In this document: one piece after another, positions 42,387-53,390 of the stretch | Layout: every line of letters begins with the position of its first letter | How positions within the stretch are numbered: the first letter of the stretch is position 1 | Assembly: GCA_037447655.1 (NCBI GenBank) | Contig: JBBHKE010002208.1 | Span: 1-64,000, forward strand | Length of the DNA: 64,000 nucleotides | Source: Zygnema cylindricum | Lineage: Eukaryota; Streptophyta; Zygnematophyceae; Zygnematales; Zygnemataceae | Direction: 5' to 3' | Notes under the pieces: model-generated | What the model was told of the DNA's origin: nothing | The model's input: the letters and a program-made list of their open reading frames with translations, nothing else | Database searches by the model: none | Position numbers and translations under genes: made by a program

Positions 42387-43882
42387 AGGCACAGACATGG
42401 GAGCTGGTGTATCTTCCTCCCGGCAGAAAAAGCCATCAACATCAAATGGGTATTCAAGGTGAAGCTGAACCCGGACAACACTATCGAAAGGTAAAAGGCC
42501 AGAATAGTGGCTAAAGGTTGTAATAAAAAAAAAGATATTGACTTTGAGGAAACCTTCTCTCCTGTTGTCAAATTTCCCACTGTCACTATTTTGATAAGTT
42601 TAGCGGCTATAGAGAATATGGAAGTACATCAAATGGATGTTAAAACGGCCGTCTAGCATGGAGAGTTAGAAGAAACCATTTATGTGAAACAATTTGTAAT
42701 GTATGTTGAAAAGGGAAAAGAAGAATTAGTGTGTAAATTGATGAAATCTTGGTATGGGCTAAAACAAACCCCGAGTCAGTGGAATTTGAAGTTAGATGAG
42801 TTTTTGACAAGGCTGGATTTAAGATAATTAGCTCAGATCATTTTGTATATGTCTTACAAGGGGAGGATGGGATACTATACATTGTTGTATATGTGGATGA
42901 CTTATTATTAATAGATAAGTCAATGGATGAAATAAACCGCATTAAAGCGGCTTTAAGGTCTAGGTTCGAGATGAAGGACCTCGGTGACGCCAAGTATATT
43001 TTAGGAATACAGGTAGAAAGAGAGAGAAACAAAAGGTGGGTTATGTTGACTCAGAAAAAAGCAATAGGTAACATGTTGGAAAGATTTGAAAAAAAATATG
43101 TAAAGGGATCTATAACTCCCATGGAATTCAAGAAGAAATTAAAAAGAAGGGATTCAGTGTCAAGCATTATGGTGTGTGAGAGTCTAGAGTTAGGGGAGGA
43201 GGAGTTTATGGCTTCAAAGCCGTATAGACAGGTAGTTAGAAGTCTTATATGTTTTATGAACTGTACGAGACCTGATATTGTAGCAGTTGTGGGGGTCTTA
43301 AGCGGAAGTTTGCAGAATCCTAAAAAGGAACATTGGGAGCAGCAAAAAGGGTGCTGAGATATCTTGCAGGTACTCGAAATCTTAAGCTTATACTCGGAGG
43401 AGGAAAGGTGAAAATACAGACGTGGAGCGATGCTAGCTATGGAGACATATCAAGCCGGAAATCTTCGACCGGCTTTGTTTTGAAGATTAGAGATGGAACT
43501 AGTTGTTGGAGTAGCAAATTACAAAAGGTTACAGCTCAATCCACAATGGAGTCAGAATATATGGCAGCAGCTTCCGCCCTCAAGGAGCTCATATGGGTCA
43601 AGTCCATTTTACAGAAACTTGAGTATATGCAAACTCGTCATCAGGCTATCTGGTGTGACAACCACGCAGCCATTGTAATTGCCTCTAACCCCAGCCAACA
43701 CTTTAAGACAAAACACATGGATGTTAGACTTCACTTTGTTAGAGTAAAAGTTCTTGCAAAAGTCGTTAAATTGTGGTATTTAACGGACGAGAAGATGGTG
43801 GCTGACATGTTAACAAAAGCCTTTTCTACTCCTAAGTTAAAGTTTAGCAGAGATGCTATTGGACTAAGTGAGTAACTGAGTC
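42387..43882 (+). pseudogene. CopE2: RT and RNase H
   Basis: Starts AQTWELVYLPPGRK. The first RT part (42387-42890) is broken by indels but shows HQMDVKTA and YGLKQTP. Frames 42893-43357 and 43333-43875 hold the YVDDLLLI box, EMKDLGDAKYILGIQ, FMNCTRPDI, SDASYGD, STMESEYMAAA, CDNHAAIVIAS and a complete C-terminus. Closest relative in the window is CopE1. Confidence 0.9.
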
Positions 43883-43898
43883 TAAATATTTAGGGGAG

Positions 43899-44388
43899 TG
43901 TTGTAATTTAGAAATCTTTATTTTAATAGATAGGGTTAAAATAACTTAGAATATTTTCTAAGTAATCTGCTGTAATACTTTAATTACTTTAATTAGTGTT
44001 ACAGTAGCAGAAGTACAATAGAGTGTATTGTACTTTTACAAAAACACGTGTCGGCAAGAGATCGTATGCAAGTTTTACGGAGTGGCGCTGATAGTCAGCC
44101 ACACGCGTCACGCAGTTGACAATTGGATTCACAGGATCAGACGAATGGAATGTGAACCGGGTATTCCGAAAATATATGGTACGGTTCGATGGTACCATCG
44201 TCGATTGAATTTGTTCCAACGGACTCGATTCACCTAGGACCACAAGCGTGATTAATAAGGGACCACAAGCGTGATTCACATGGGACCACAAGTGACGAAG
44301 CACTCAGGTGCTTCATACTACATGAACACAATTAGCTGGACTTTAGCGACTACCGCCAACTTAGCATTTGGAACGTTTTGTGTACGGT
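43899..44388 (+). repeat. CopE2 3' LTR, first part
   Basis: TGTTGTAATTTAGAAATC..., preceded by TATTTAGGGGAG. Follows CopE1's LTR until TGTACGGT at 44388. The rest of the LTR resumes at 52422 after the nested insertions and reaches its end at 54481. Confidence 0.9.
44385..44388. other. Target duplication CGGT, left copy
   Basis: CGGT (or CGGTT at 44385-44389) is repeated at 52422-52425 on the other side of the nested block, at the same point of the CopE LTR. Confidence 0.65.
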
Positions 44389-45587
44389 TGTCAAGCTCGT
44401 GTGCATTCTACTACTAGGATTTCCGGGGCCTTATTCCACCCTGTACGGACCCCAACGTATGGAGAAGGGAAGGACAGCCAACCAGATTAGATCCTTGTTT
44501 TCTCACCTAAAAGCACAACGTAATTTAGTTCACCTCAAACGGAGGTCGAACGGCGGAGTTAGTCCGTTGCAACAGTGGCAACTCCATAACATGGCATCTG
44601 TTCTATGTAGCTCTAGTGAGGGGTAGATTGTGGAAAGCCACGTAACCTTAAGTATTGTCCTATAGATCGTGTTGTTAGCCGTAAGTAGGATGTTAGTTTA
44701 GGACCAACAGACGGGCAGAGCATTCATTACTTTGGGTCAAAGTTAGGCTGTTTCACGCCAATTTAGGACTTTGTTGCCTATTAGTGTACCATAGGAGGAC
44801 CTTTTGCTGCAATTCCAGCCAGAGCCAGTCGCATAACTTTTTGCCCTAAGTGTAGTACATACTGTTTTGTCTTATGTGAGTACGATAACAATTGCTGGCC
44901 ACTGATTAGCTTCTTGCATTGCTATGACTTTGGCCCCTGCACAAGGACAAACTGTGATGTATAAGGCACTTGGGGCCGAAGGAGACAGGTTGCTTTTTAG
45001 TACAGTCTCCTGATAAAAACCTTAGAAATTCCAACAAATCGTCTTTTGGAGAACCTTTGTTTATTATGTGATTGTGACCCTACTGCCATCTTGGTTTGCC
45101 TTTGTCTTTTGTGGAAATCGTAGTGCGGTTGGGTAGTTGGCACTATCTTTCCTTTTTGGGCGATTTGGGATTTGTGGCTATTTGATACCGAGAGGGGTCT
45201 TGCCGATTCCGGTTTGCGGAAACCGAGGAGTTAAGGAGGACATTACCGATTTCGGTGTCTTCAAGAGAGATTTCGTCTCCTCTTGTTGTCAGCGTTTCTT
45301 TTGGGAGTATGTTAAGCTCGACTGCTAGTATTCTGAATCCTATTTTTATGTGTATTTTTTTAGGGCAAGGTGATATTGTTAATTCTGTAACAACTTATTA
45401 TTCTTTTATTTTTCCGTTATTCTTCGTGGGAGTGTCTTTGTTCTCTCTTTCGTAGTCTTTTTAGGACTTCATTTGCATTTCAGCCGGGGTTACCTTCTAG
45501 ATTCTTTAGGACCAGAACAATGGGTTTTGAGAGAATATTTGTTAGACTTCCAGCGGAACAGTACAAAATTGGCATATCAGCCCTAGA
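44389..45587 (+). repeat. GypB-type LTR insertion, first part
   Basis: TGTCAAGCTCGTGTG... corresponds to GypB 24278-25640 (without the 170-bp duplication), including the CCGAAGGAGACA words and the T-rich leader. Interrupted by CopC1 at 45588; continues at 52194. Confidence 0.85.
45583..45587. other. CopC1 target-site duplication, left copy CTAGA
   Basis: CTAGA directly precedes the CopC1 5' LTR and recurs at 52194-52198 after the 3' LTR. Confidence 0.95.
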
Positions 45588-46705
45588 TGTTGAAAATAGA
45601 TATTTAATGTTCTATCTTTTGTTTTTGGGTCCTGCAGTTCTCATACTTGTCGTAGTCACTGAGAATTGGCAGGCTGCCATGTCTGCCTTAAACAGATGAG
45701 GAGATAGGCAGAAGATTAGGCTCCTGCAAAAGTAATGTTGCCACAGTCAGGAATTGATCCCGTAACCTCCGGACAACAGCTGTACGATCTTGGCGCCCGC
45801 CTTATCCGTCAGGTCTTGATGAATCGTTACATATGGTGTATCTGATATTTATATAAAGTCATATCTACGGCACATTCCATTTAACATCCTACGAAACGAA
45901 ACGCAACATGGAACGTATGGTACCGCACGAAATGCAGTACCGCACGAAATTAATGAAACAAACATTTAATTTTGACAGACAAAATTAAATGTCGCGGTTG
46001 ACGGTTCGCAAAGCGATAACAAATTTCAAGCGGTAAGCAAAGAATGTTGACCGCCGAAATTCAACAGTCAACACGAAACTTTGACCGGTGAAATTCAACG
46101 GTCAACATTTCTTCGGCGCGCCGTCAGATCCAACGGCTGAAATCGATCGCCGTAAAAGGAACGAACGGCACGCATGAGTGCGAGTATGCCAGAACTACTA
46201 TATGGGAGCAGTTTGGCGAAATGGGAGAAAATGACACGTGGCATCATCCTATTAGATGCCGAAAGAGAAAATGGACAGAACGACGTTGACCTATTTGCCA
46301 CGTGGCATACCGAAGTGGTGCCGAATATATCCGTACATAAAGTACGGCGGCTTTTGTACTTTATATGTACAATAGTTAGGGTACTCTTTTTTGATTGGTT
46401 GAGAATAGAAATTAGGAGTTTTTCAGGACAATGAAAAATGTTGAAAAGTGCTCTCTCTCTTAGAGGCCATCTGTACAAATATGTTCTCTTTGAACAACCA
46501 TAACTTAATGCTCAGGTGAGTAAATTCAGTGATTCTCTTTGCAGCCGACTCAGGGGAGTCCACGCTACACACGGGTGTAGTCAGTCAGAGTTTTTGCGTC
46601 CCAGGGTGGGACTTATTTATTTTCAAAGTCAAAAGTGCATATACTATCCTAGAGGCTTCATATAAGCTGGACATTTTGTTTACCAATGGAGGTCACAGAA
46701 TTACA
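45588..46705 (+). repeat. CopC1 5' LTR
   Basis: TGTTGAAAATAGATAT... to CAGAATTACA. The candidate TATA region GTACTTTATATGTAC at 46356-46370 follows CGTACATAAAGTACGG. The Gag start ATGGAGGTCACAG lies 20 bases before the LTR end. Confidence 0.95.
45726..45815 (-). other. Antisense tRNA-like module in CopC1 5' LTR
   Basis: Minus strand: TGACGGATAAGGCGGGCG, then GGATCAATTCC (9 of 11 to the B box), then ACTTTTGC with T4. Starts 138 bp from the LTR 5' end. Confidence 0.5.
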
Positions 46706-47642
46706 GGCTATGGGCCCACCCTTTAGGGTACGTATTTTTAAAGGAATATGGTTCATTTATTGGGAAACCATGATGAGGGGTGCATTGTTTGAAAAATGAC
46801 TATGGGGCATTGTGAGTGGTCGTGTGCGTCGACCATCTGCTAAATTAGGAGTTCCACCAGGGCTTGAGTATCTCCGTTCACTGGAGGATCTGGAGGGGCA
46901 GAGGGGGTGGAAGATGTTGCAGAAAGCACCATGTCGGACAAAAGGAATGAGAAAATCACACCGATGGCTAGTGGATCGGCTCCAGTAACACCTGTTCATA
47001 AAATAAAGGCGAATGATACTGAAATCTGGGATTTCAACAATACCGTGGCAACTCATTTTATTCTCGCGCATCTCACTTAGGTAGTGGCTACACCTCATCT
47101 TTATGTGGAGAGGGCAAACGAGTTGTGGGAAACTCTTGTCGACATTTACAAGAGCAGTACGATTCAGCAGCAGAAGCTGGCAAATCAGAAGGTACAGGCA
47201 TATGTGTACAAAGGGGGAAAGATGTTTGATTTCTGTAATGATTTAGTTAGGTTATTCATGGAATTAGGAAGTGCAGGAAAAAGGTAGACCGAGAAAGATA
47301 AGATGAACACTTTGCTAATGAAACTCCCAGATGTTTATGAGAACATTGTTAACAGGGTCCAGGATTTGTCATGTCATCTTTGGATCTGGAATTTTGTTGT
47401 GAAAATAATTTTGGTTCAAGAAAGCACAATTGAGATTCGTAGGGGAGGAAAGAGTGTTCAAGCATTGGCTACTGGTACTGACTGGGGGGATAAGGATTCC
47501 AAGAAACCTTATGGGAACTTTGGTGGAGGAGGAAGAGGAAACCGTACTGAATTTGCAACAAGGGTTCCGCAGGGGGCTTTGCCATTTTTGTAAGAAGCCG
47601 GGACACTACATGGCGGAGTGCACTAAGTTGACGGAGTTTTGA
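46683..47642 (+). pseudogene. CopC1 Gag
   Basis: Opening frame starts in the LTR, crosses the PBS (AMGPPFRVRIF) and reaches FIYWETMM, then a stop near 46797 and a frameshift. Frames 47084-47287 and 47303-47593 hold the Gag core (TLVDIYKSSTIQQQ, YVYKGGKMFDFC, LPDVYENIVNR). The CCHC knuckle CHFCKKPGHYMAEC is in frame 47430-47642. Confidence 0.88.
46706..46720 (+). promoter_or_regulatory. CopC1 primer-binding site, half-tRNA-iMet type
   Basis: GGCTATGGGCCCACC, one mismatch to the initiator tRNA anticodon-arm complement, directly after the LTR. It contains an in-frame ATG. Confidence 0.8.
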
Positions 47643-48113
47643 TTGAAGGAGGAATCAATTGGAAAACAATCCGGAAGGAAAAAGAAAGCGTTCGTTGCGA
47701 CACAAGTCGTGGAAGAGGATGCCGATGATGACGATGGAGAAATTCTTCTCAATGAGGAGTTGGAGGTGAAAGGTGAGCCGGAGATTCCAAGAATGCAAAA
47801 GTGTGCTTTTGGTGGAGTGAAAAAAGCTCATGAAGAAGGATGGATCATTGATTCAGGGGCCTCTATGCATATGTGTAGATGAAAACCATTGTTTACCAAA
47901 ATGAGAAAGATCCCTACTGTAGAGATAGAGTATGGGGATGGGAGGATAGTGACCACTAATTCAGTGGGATCAGTAGATTTGAGGGTCATAGTTGATGGAA
48001 AGACATCCATAGTTACTTTCTCTGATGTTCTTTTTATTTCGGAGTTGAACAAAAATCTTATCTCTACGTCGGTCTTAAATGATATGGGCTTTGAGACTAT
48101 TACTAAGAAATGA
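47643..48113 (+). pseudogene. CopC1 protease region
   Basis: Frame 47643-47882 has an acidic linker and ends in WIIDSGASMHMCR with the catalytic DSG intact, then a TGA stop. Frame 47889-48113 continues VEIEYGDGRIVT and FSDVLFISELNKNLIST. Only the stop separates the two. Confidence 0.88.
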
Positions 48114-48140
48114 GTCTTTGTTGCTAGCTATGAGAATGAA

Positions 48141-49193
48141 GTGTACTTCACAGCTGAAAAAGGTAGCCAAGGAATGTTTAGGCTGAATTTGAGTAATGGA
48201 AAGACGAGAGTTTACTATGCTGGTGTAAGTGATTTGATGATGTGGCATAAAAGATTGGGACATGTGCATCTAGAAAGATTGAAAGAAATGAAGAAAATGG
48301 GTGTAGTTGAGGGAATACATTTTGAGGATAATGAGACTTTGGATGATTTTAGTGGGTGTGCACAAGGAAAAGCCCATAGATTGCCTTTTCCAAAGGTCGC
48401 AACATATAAGGGTGAAAATGTTTTAGATTTGGTTCATACTGACATATGGGGACAGGCCAAAGTGCCATCAGTTGGAGGGAAAAGATTTATGCTTACTATC
48501 ACGGATGATTGGTCTAGATACTCTAGAGTATATTTCTTGAAATAGAAATCTGAGGCTTCGGCTTATTTTAAAAAGTATAAAGCATGGAGTGAAAAGCTCC
48601 ATGAGACACCTATAAAAAGAGTGAGGAGTGATAATGGGGGGGAATTCACTTCTAATGAGTTTGAGGATTATTTGAAAGAGGAAGGGGTTCAACACCAAAA
48701 GACTGTCCCAAAGAATCCAAAACAAAACGGTGTAGCCGAGAGACTAAATCGGACTTTAAGTGATAGTGCCCGTAGTATGTTGACAGATAAAAAGATAAGG
48801 AAAAGTTTTTGGGCAGAAGCTATGAATTGTGCTAACTATCTCAAAAATAGAGTCCTTACCTCGGCTATAAAAGGCCAAACACCTTATGAAAGATGGACCG
48901 GAAGAAAACCTAATATTTCACACTTAAAGGTGTTTGGAAGTCAAGTGTTTAGTCTAAACACAGAAAAATCTGATTGGAAGTTAGGTACTAGAGGAAAGCC
49001 GGGATACTTACTTGGGTATGATGAAAATGTAAAGGGATATAGAGTTTATGATCTCGAAAGAGAAGACATAATTTTAGTAAAACACTTGGTAGTTATGGAT
49101 GAGGGAAAGTCCATAGATCCCTTTAAGTACACCAAATCGGTGAGGATTAGAATTGAATCCGAAAATGAGTTAGATTCAGATTCTTCTAATTGA
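48141..49193 (+). pseudogene. CopC1 integrase
   Basis: Frame 48141-48545: WHKRLGHVHLERL and the CxxC half as FSGCAQGK (first Cys is Phe), HTDIWGQA with the first Asp. A TAG stop at 48543-48545 is followed by frame 48621-49193: RSDNGGEFTS (second Asp) and NGVAERLNR (Glu), then HLKVFGSQVF and GYDENVKGYRVYD. All three catalytic residues remain, the zinc finger and continuity do not. Confidence 0.9.
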
Positions 49194-49548
49194 ACTCTGG
49201 TTCGCCTTGACCTTGCAAAAGAAGAGGAAAAATTGACTGAGAGTGACTCTCTCTTCGAACCACAACATCCGGTTCAAACCGAGGAAGAAAACAAGGAAAG
49301 ACCAGGAATGGACGATGAACGTCCGGAGATGGACTCCACAAATAGGGGAGAAGGTGAAGTTATTCGGAGAAACCCAAGATTACCCTCTATCCCAACGTCA
49401 GAGTTTGAAGGAGGAAGGAGAAGCAGTAAGAGACTTCGAGAGAGACAAGTGAACAACAAGGTAACTAAGCTGTCACATTTGAGCAAACCCCATACTTACT
49501 CGGAAGCAGTTAATAGTCCGTAAAGTTATAGATGGGTGGCAGCTATTA
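49194..49548 (+). pseudogene. CopC1 integrase-RT linker
   Basis: Acidic linker, frame 49233-49523, with the conserved [15 protein letters not shown] word shared with CopA, B and D. Terminated by a stop at about 49521. Confidence 0.7.
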
Positions 49549-51075
49549 ATGATGAGATGGCTTCCATTATGGAAGCAAAACACATGGGAGTTGGTGGATT
49601 GTCCTCCAGATAGAAAGCCGATAGGATGCAAGTGGGTATTTAAGTTAGAGCTCAACCCAGATAACACTATCGAGCGATACAAGGCCAGATTAGTGCCAAA
49701 GGGGTTCACACAAAAAGAGGGGATCGATTATGAGGAGACTTTTGCTTCGGTTGTTAGATTCCCCTCCGTTCGGATTCTACTTAGTCTCGCGGCAGCAGAA
49801 GACATGGAAGTGCACCAGATGGACATCAAAACCGCTTTCTTACATGGAGAATTGGAAGATGAGATCTTCATGCGACAACCGGAAGGATTTGTGGAGAAAG
49901 GAGAGGAAAGCAAGGTGTGCAGATTGATAAAGTCCCTCTATGGACTACAGCAAGCTCCACGCGAATGGAACAAAAAATTGGACGAGTTTTTGACGAGTAT
50001 GGGATATATTCGAATCAGTTCGGATCATTTCATCTACTTATTTGAGGACGAGGAAGGTATAATTTTAATTGCCATATATGTTGATGATTTGGTTGTTTTT
50101 AGTAAATCAATGGAGAAAATAAATAGATTGAAAAAGGATCTAAAAGGTAAATTTGAAATGAAAGATTTGGGAGAGGCAAAGTACACCTTGGGAATTCAAA
50201 TGGAGAGAGATAGAGAAAAGAAAACAATTAGACTAACTCAAAAGGAAGCAATTATGAATATTCTTGAAAAATTTCAAATGGAAAAAGCAAATAGTTGTAC
50301 GACTCCAATGGACTTAAAGAAGGGAAATGAGGGGAGCTCAGAAGAGGGAGTCACGATCGTGGATAATGAGCTAGGACTTGAGGAAAGCAATTTCATGCAA
50401 ACTATTCCGTACAGACAGGTTGTCAGTACTTTGATCTACTTTATGAATTGTACTCGTCCTGATATAGCTGCAGTTGTAGGAGTATTAAGTAGGAGTCTGA
50501 ATGATCCTAGGAAGAAAGATTGGGAAACGGCGAAAAGGGTCATACGATACTTGATAGGAACGAGAGATCTATGGTTGCATTTAGGAGGGGATAATACTAA
50601 CATCACCACTTGGAGTGATGCTAGTTATGGGGATGCTCCGATGAGGAGGTGTACTTCAGAGTATGTGTTGTATGTTGGGAATGGGGCTTGCTGTTGGACC
50701 AGTAAGCAACAAAAGGTGATTGCTCAGTCCACCATGGAGGCTGAGTATATGGTCTCTTGTTCGGCTGTGAAAGAATTGATGTGGGTAAAATCTTTGCTTC
50801 AAGAATTAGGATATATGAAGAGCGGAGTGCAGAAAGAATTTTGTGACAATCAAGCTGCGATTGCAATTACAGCAAACCCAAAACATCACTTTAAGGCAAA
50901 GCATATGGATATTCATTTGAGCTTTGTTAGAGAGAAGGTTGAGAATAAAATAATTTGTTTGGAATATAGACCAGATGGAGAGATGATGGTAGCAGATATG
51001 ATGACTAAGCCGGTTCCTTCTCCCAAATTAAAATTTTGTAGGGAGAGGTGTGGACAGAATGAAAAGTTAGACTAG
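49549..51075 (+). CDS. CopC1 reverse transcriptase-RNase H
   Basis: 508 open residues; the first ten are out of the native frame because of an indel near 49578. RT: D92 in [26 protein letters not shown] at 177-180, EMKDLGEAKYTLGIQ, FMNCTRPDIAAV. RNase H: D357 in SDASYGD, E398 in STMEAEYM, D433 in FCDNQAAI, and the MMTKPVPSPK tail. All catalytic residues are present, so both enzymes could be folded if expressed, but no upstream frame remains to express them. Confidence 0.95.
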   Translation: MMRWLPLWKQNTWELVDCPPDRKPIGCKWVFKLELNPDNTIERYKARLVPKGFTQKEGIDYEETFASVVRFPSVRILLSLAAAEDMEVHQMDIKTAFLHGELEDEIFMRQPEGFVEKGEESKVCRLIKSLYGLQQAPREWNKKLDEFLTSMGYIRISSDHFIYLFEDEEGIILIAIYVDDLVVFSKSMEKINRLKKDLKGKFEMKDLGEAKYTLGIQMERDREKKTIRLTQKEAIMNILEKFQMEKANSCTTPMDLKKGNEGSSEEGVTIVDNELGLEESNFMQTIPYRQVVSTLIYFMNCTRPDIAAVVGVLSRSLNDPRKKDWETAKRVIRYLIGTRDLWLHLGGDNTNITTWSDASYGDAPMRRCTSEYVLYVGNGACCWTSKQQKVIAQSTMEAEYMVSCSAVKELMWVKSLLQELGYMKSGVQKEFCDNQAAIAITANPKHHFKAKHMDIHLSFVREKVENKIICLEYRPDGEMMVADMMTKPVPSPKLKFCRERCGQNEKLD

Positions 51076-51076
51076 A

Positions 51077-51088
51077 AAATAAGGGGAG
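51077..51088 (+). promoter_or_regulatory. CopC1 polypurine tract
   Basis: AAATAAGGGGAG directly before the 3' LTR TGTTGAAAATAG. Confidence 0.85.
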
Positions 51089-52193
51089 TGTTGAAAATAG
51101 ATATTTTATGTTCTATCTTTTGTTTTTGGGTCCTTCAATTCTCATACTTGTCGTAGTCACTGAGAATTGGCAAGCAACCATGTTTGCCTTAGACACATGT
51201 GGAGATAGGCAGAAGATTAGGCTCCTGCAAAAGTAATGTTGCCACAGTCAGGAATTGATCCCGAAACCTCCGGACAACAGCCGTACGATCTTGGCGCCCG
51301 CCTTATCCGTCAAGTCTTGATAAATCGTTACATATATTGTATCTGATATTTATATAAAGTCATATCTACGGCACATTCCGTTTAACATCCTACGAAACAA
51401 AACGCAACATGGAACGTATGGTACCGCACGAAATGCAGTACCGCACGAAATTAATGAAACAAACATTTAATTTCGACGGAGGAAATTTAATGTCGCGATC
51501 GACGGTTCGCAAAGCGAGAACAAATTTCAAGCGGTAAGCACGGAATGTTGACCGCCGAAATTCAGCACGGAACTTTGACCGGTGAAATTCAGCGGTCAAC
51601 ATTTATTCGGTGCGCCGTCAAATCCAACGGCTAAAATCGGTCGCCGTAAAAAGAACGAACGGCAAGCATGAGTGTTGGTATGCCGGAACTACTATATGGG
51701 AACAGTTAAGCGAAATGGGAGGAAATGACACGTGGCATCATCCTATTGGATGCCGGAAGAGAAAAGGGACAGAATGAGTTTGACCTATTTGCCACGTGGC
51801 AGACCAGGAGTGGTGTCGAATATATCTGTACATAAAGTACGGCGGCTTCTGTACTTTATATGTACGATAGTTAGGGTACTCTTTTTTGATTGGTTTAGAA
51901 TAGCTATTAGGAGTTTTCAAGACTTAGAAAAATATTGAAAAGTCCTCTCTCTCCCAGAGGCCATATGTGCAAATATGATGTCTTTGAACAGCCATAACGT
52001 AATGCTAAAGTGAGCAAATTCACTGATTCCTTTTGCAGCAGACTCATGGGAGTCCAGGCTACACAGGGATGTATAGAGTTTTTGCGTCCCAGGGTGAGAC
52101 TTATTCATTTTCAAAGTCAAAAGTGCATATACTATCCTAGAGGCTTCATATAAGTTGGACATTCTATGTACCAATGGAGGTCACACAATTACA
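51089..52193 (+). repeat. CopC1 3' LTR
   Basis: 1105 bp, ends CACAATTACA, followed by target duplication CTAGA (52194-52198). Its last 328 bases (from 51866) are part of the 997-bp duplicated block. Confidence 0.95.
51229..51317 (-). other. Antisense tRNA-like module in CopC1 3' LTR
   Basis: Same as the 5' LTR copy: TGACGGATAAGGCGGGCG and GGATCAATTCC are unchanged, T4 run kept. Conservation between the LTR copies is good in this part. Confidence 0.5.
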
Positions 52194-52421
52194 CTAGAGG
52201 GGGTGATAAGGTATTTTTTCCACCTCCCCACGCTTTTATTTCCCATGCGGGCTCCATTGCTTCTTTTGTTTTGCATTCATTTCCCCGAGGGGATTTGGTG
52301 GCAGAAATGGGTATGGTTATTATCATAGGAAGCACGCGCATCGCGGGGGGCATTTGCAGGACTCATTCATCAACTAAGGTGGGCTCTGTGCCTCACCTTA
52401 TATTTTCAGGCACGCTCGACA
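52194..52421 (+). repeat. GypB-type LTR insertion, second part
   Basis: CTAGAGGGGGTGATAAGG... to CACGCTCGACA. AGAGGGGG is a polypurine tract; the following sequence matches GypB 23995-24273 in blocks (CCACCTCCCC, GGAAGCAC-CGCAT, GCACGCTCGACA). It is the beginning of the LTR, here lying after the rest of it. Confidence 0.8.
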
Positions 52422-52862
52422 CGGTTCAATATCTGAAAATATCTAAATAAACATTGTTTTGTAGTTTAGTGTAATAAAAAATAGTGTTCAACTAACTAGG
52501 TTTTTGGAAAATAGTAATTAGGGTTTTTGAGGTACTAACAGTACAATAACGTACAGGTAGGATACTTTATCGTTAGTCAGGATAATAATCGCGATAATAG
52601 TTACCCAAATTAGTGTAGACCAGTAGATACACACTGTGAGTATATAACTTAGGACTTAGCCAATTTTGTAGTATCCAGTTTTGGGAATATTATTTTCTAA
52701 GGGCAGTGTTTGGGAAAATTTCAGACATCATGTCTTATGGTTTACTAAGTCGTTTGGATTTTAATTTTGGGAATTTTCAGTTTATTGTATTGTGTATCAC
52801 TGTGGCAAATTTGAGGCATATTCGCCTTGTGAGTCATATTTTGTGTAAGCAAAAAGTTGGCT
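52422..52862 (+). repeat. CopE2 LTR, second part, first copy
   Basis: CGGTTCAATATCTG... matches CopE1 LTR from about 35447 on, including AGTAGATACACACTGTGAGTA. It is cut at 52862 before the LTR end; the intact continuation is in the second block. Confidence 0.9.
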
Positions 52863-53390
52863 TGTGCTTAATAGCTTTTATTGTTGTTTTGAAAAGTCAG
52901 TTTCGTGCGTAAACTGCTAATTGGATTTAATATGGAAGTTTGAATAGATTCACGGATTGGGGGAGCGAACGGAGTGATAATTAAAGTTACGTAAAAGACT
53001 CATTGAATGGTGTGAACAAGCAATGACAAATGGACGGCGGATCGCGAAGCGATCCGATGTAAAATAAACAGAATGTTGAAATAGGCGCCGCCGGTACGGA
53101 GCAGCTGCGACGCAGCTAAGTCAACGCAATTGCGGCTATTTTATGATCCGTACGGACAAGCGCAGCCAGCGCAGCCAGCGCAACTAGCGCAACTACGGAT
53201 AGATTTCAAGTAATGATGATTAAATGATAGTGGTAGCTTAGTGGTTGCTTAGTGGTAGCTTAGTCTCTGACATACGAAGAGTACGGTGTAAATATTATGT
53301 ACAACAGAGGTTTGTCCTTTTGACTAGTTAGGTTATTAGAGTAGATACAGTACGGCTGGTATGCCTCCGTACTCTGAGTATAACTTGCAG
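52863..53390. other. Spacer between the duplicated blocks
   Basis: 528 bases. The first about 28 still resemble the CopE LTR (TGCTTAATAGCTTTTATTGTT). The middle is unique and GC-richer, with short repeats GCGCAGCCAGC and TAGTGGTAGCTTAGT. Near 53343-53390 ACGGCTGGTATGCCTCCGTAC resembles the CopD LTR. No gene seen. Confidence 0.6.

Larger units (their letters stand above)
45588..52193 (+). mobile_element. CopC1: full-length Ty1/copia element
   Basis: Two LTRs (1118 and 1105 bp), PBS, gag, protease, integrase, RT-RNase H, polypurine tract, and a 5-bp target duplication. Several stops and frameshifts in gag, protease and integrase; the RT-RNase H part is open. LTRs differ at scattered sites, so it is older than CopD1. 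It sits inside a GypB-type sequence, itself inside CopE2's LTR. Confidence 0.97.
51866..52862 (+). repeat. 997-bp duplicated block, first copy
   Basis: Identical by eye to 53391-54387 (offset 1525). It comprises the last 328 bp of the CopC1 LTR, the CTAGA duplication, the GypB LTR part and the middle of the CopE2 LTR. Confidence 0.9.

Noticed and set aside
52166-52450. 94-residue ORF found twice, identical (also 53691-53975)
   Set aside because: Identity comes from the 997-bp duplication. The frame runs across CopC LTR, GypB LTR and CopE LTR joints, so it is not a gene.
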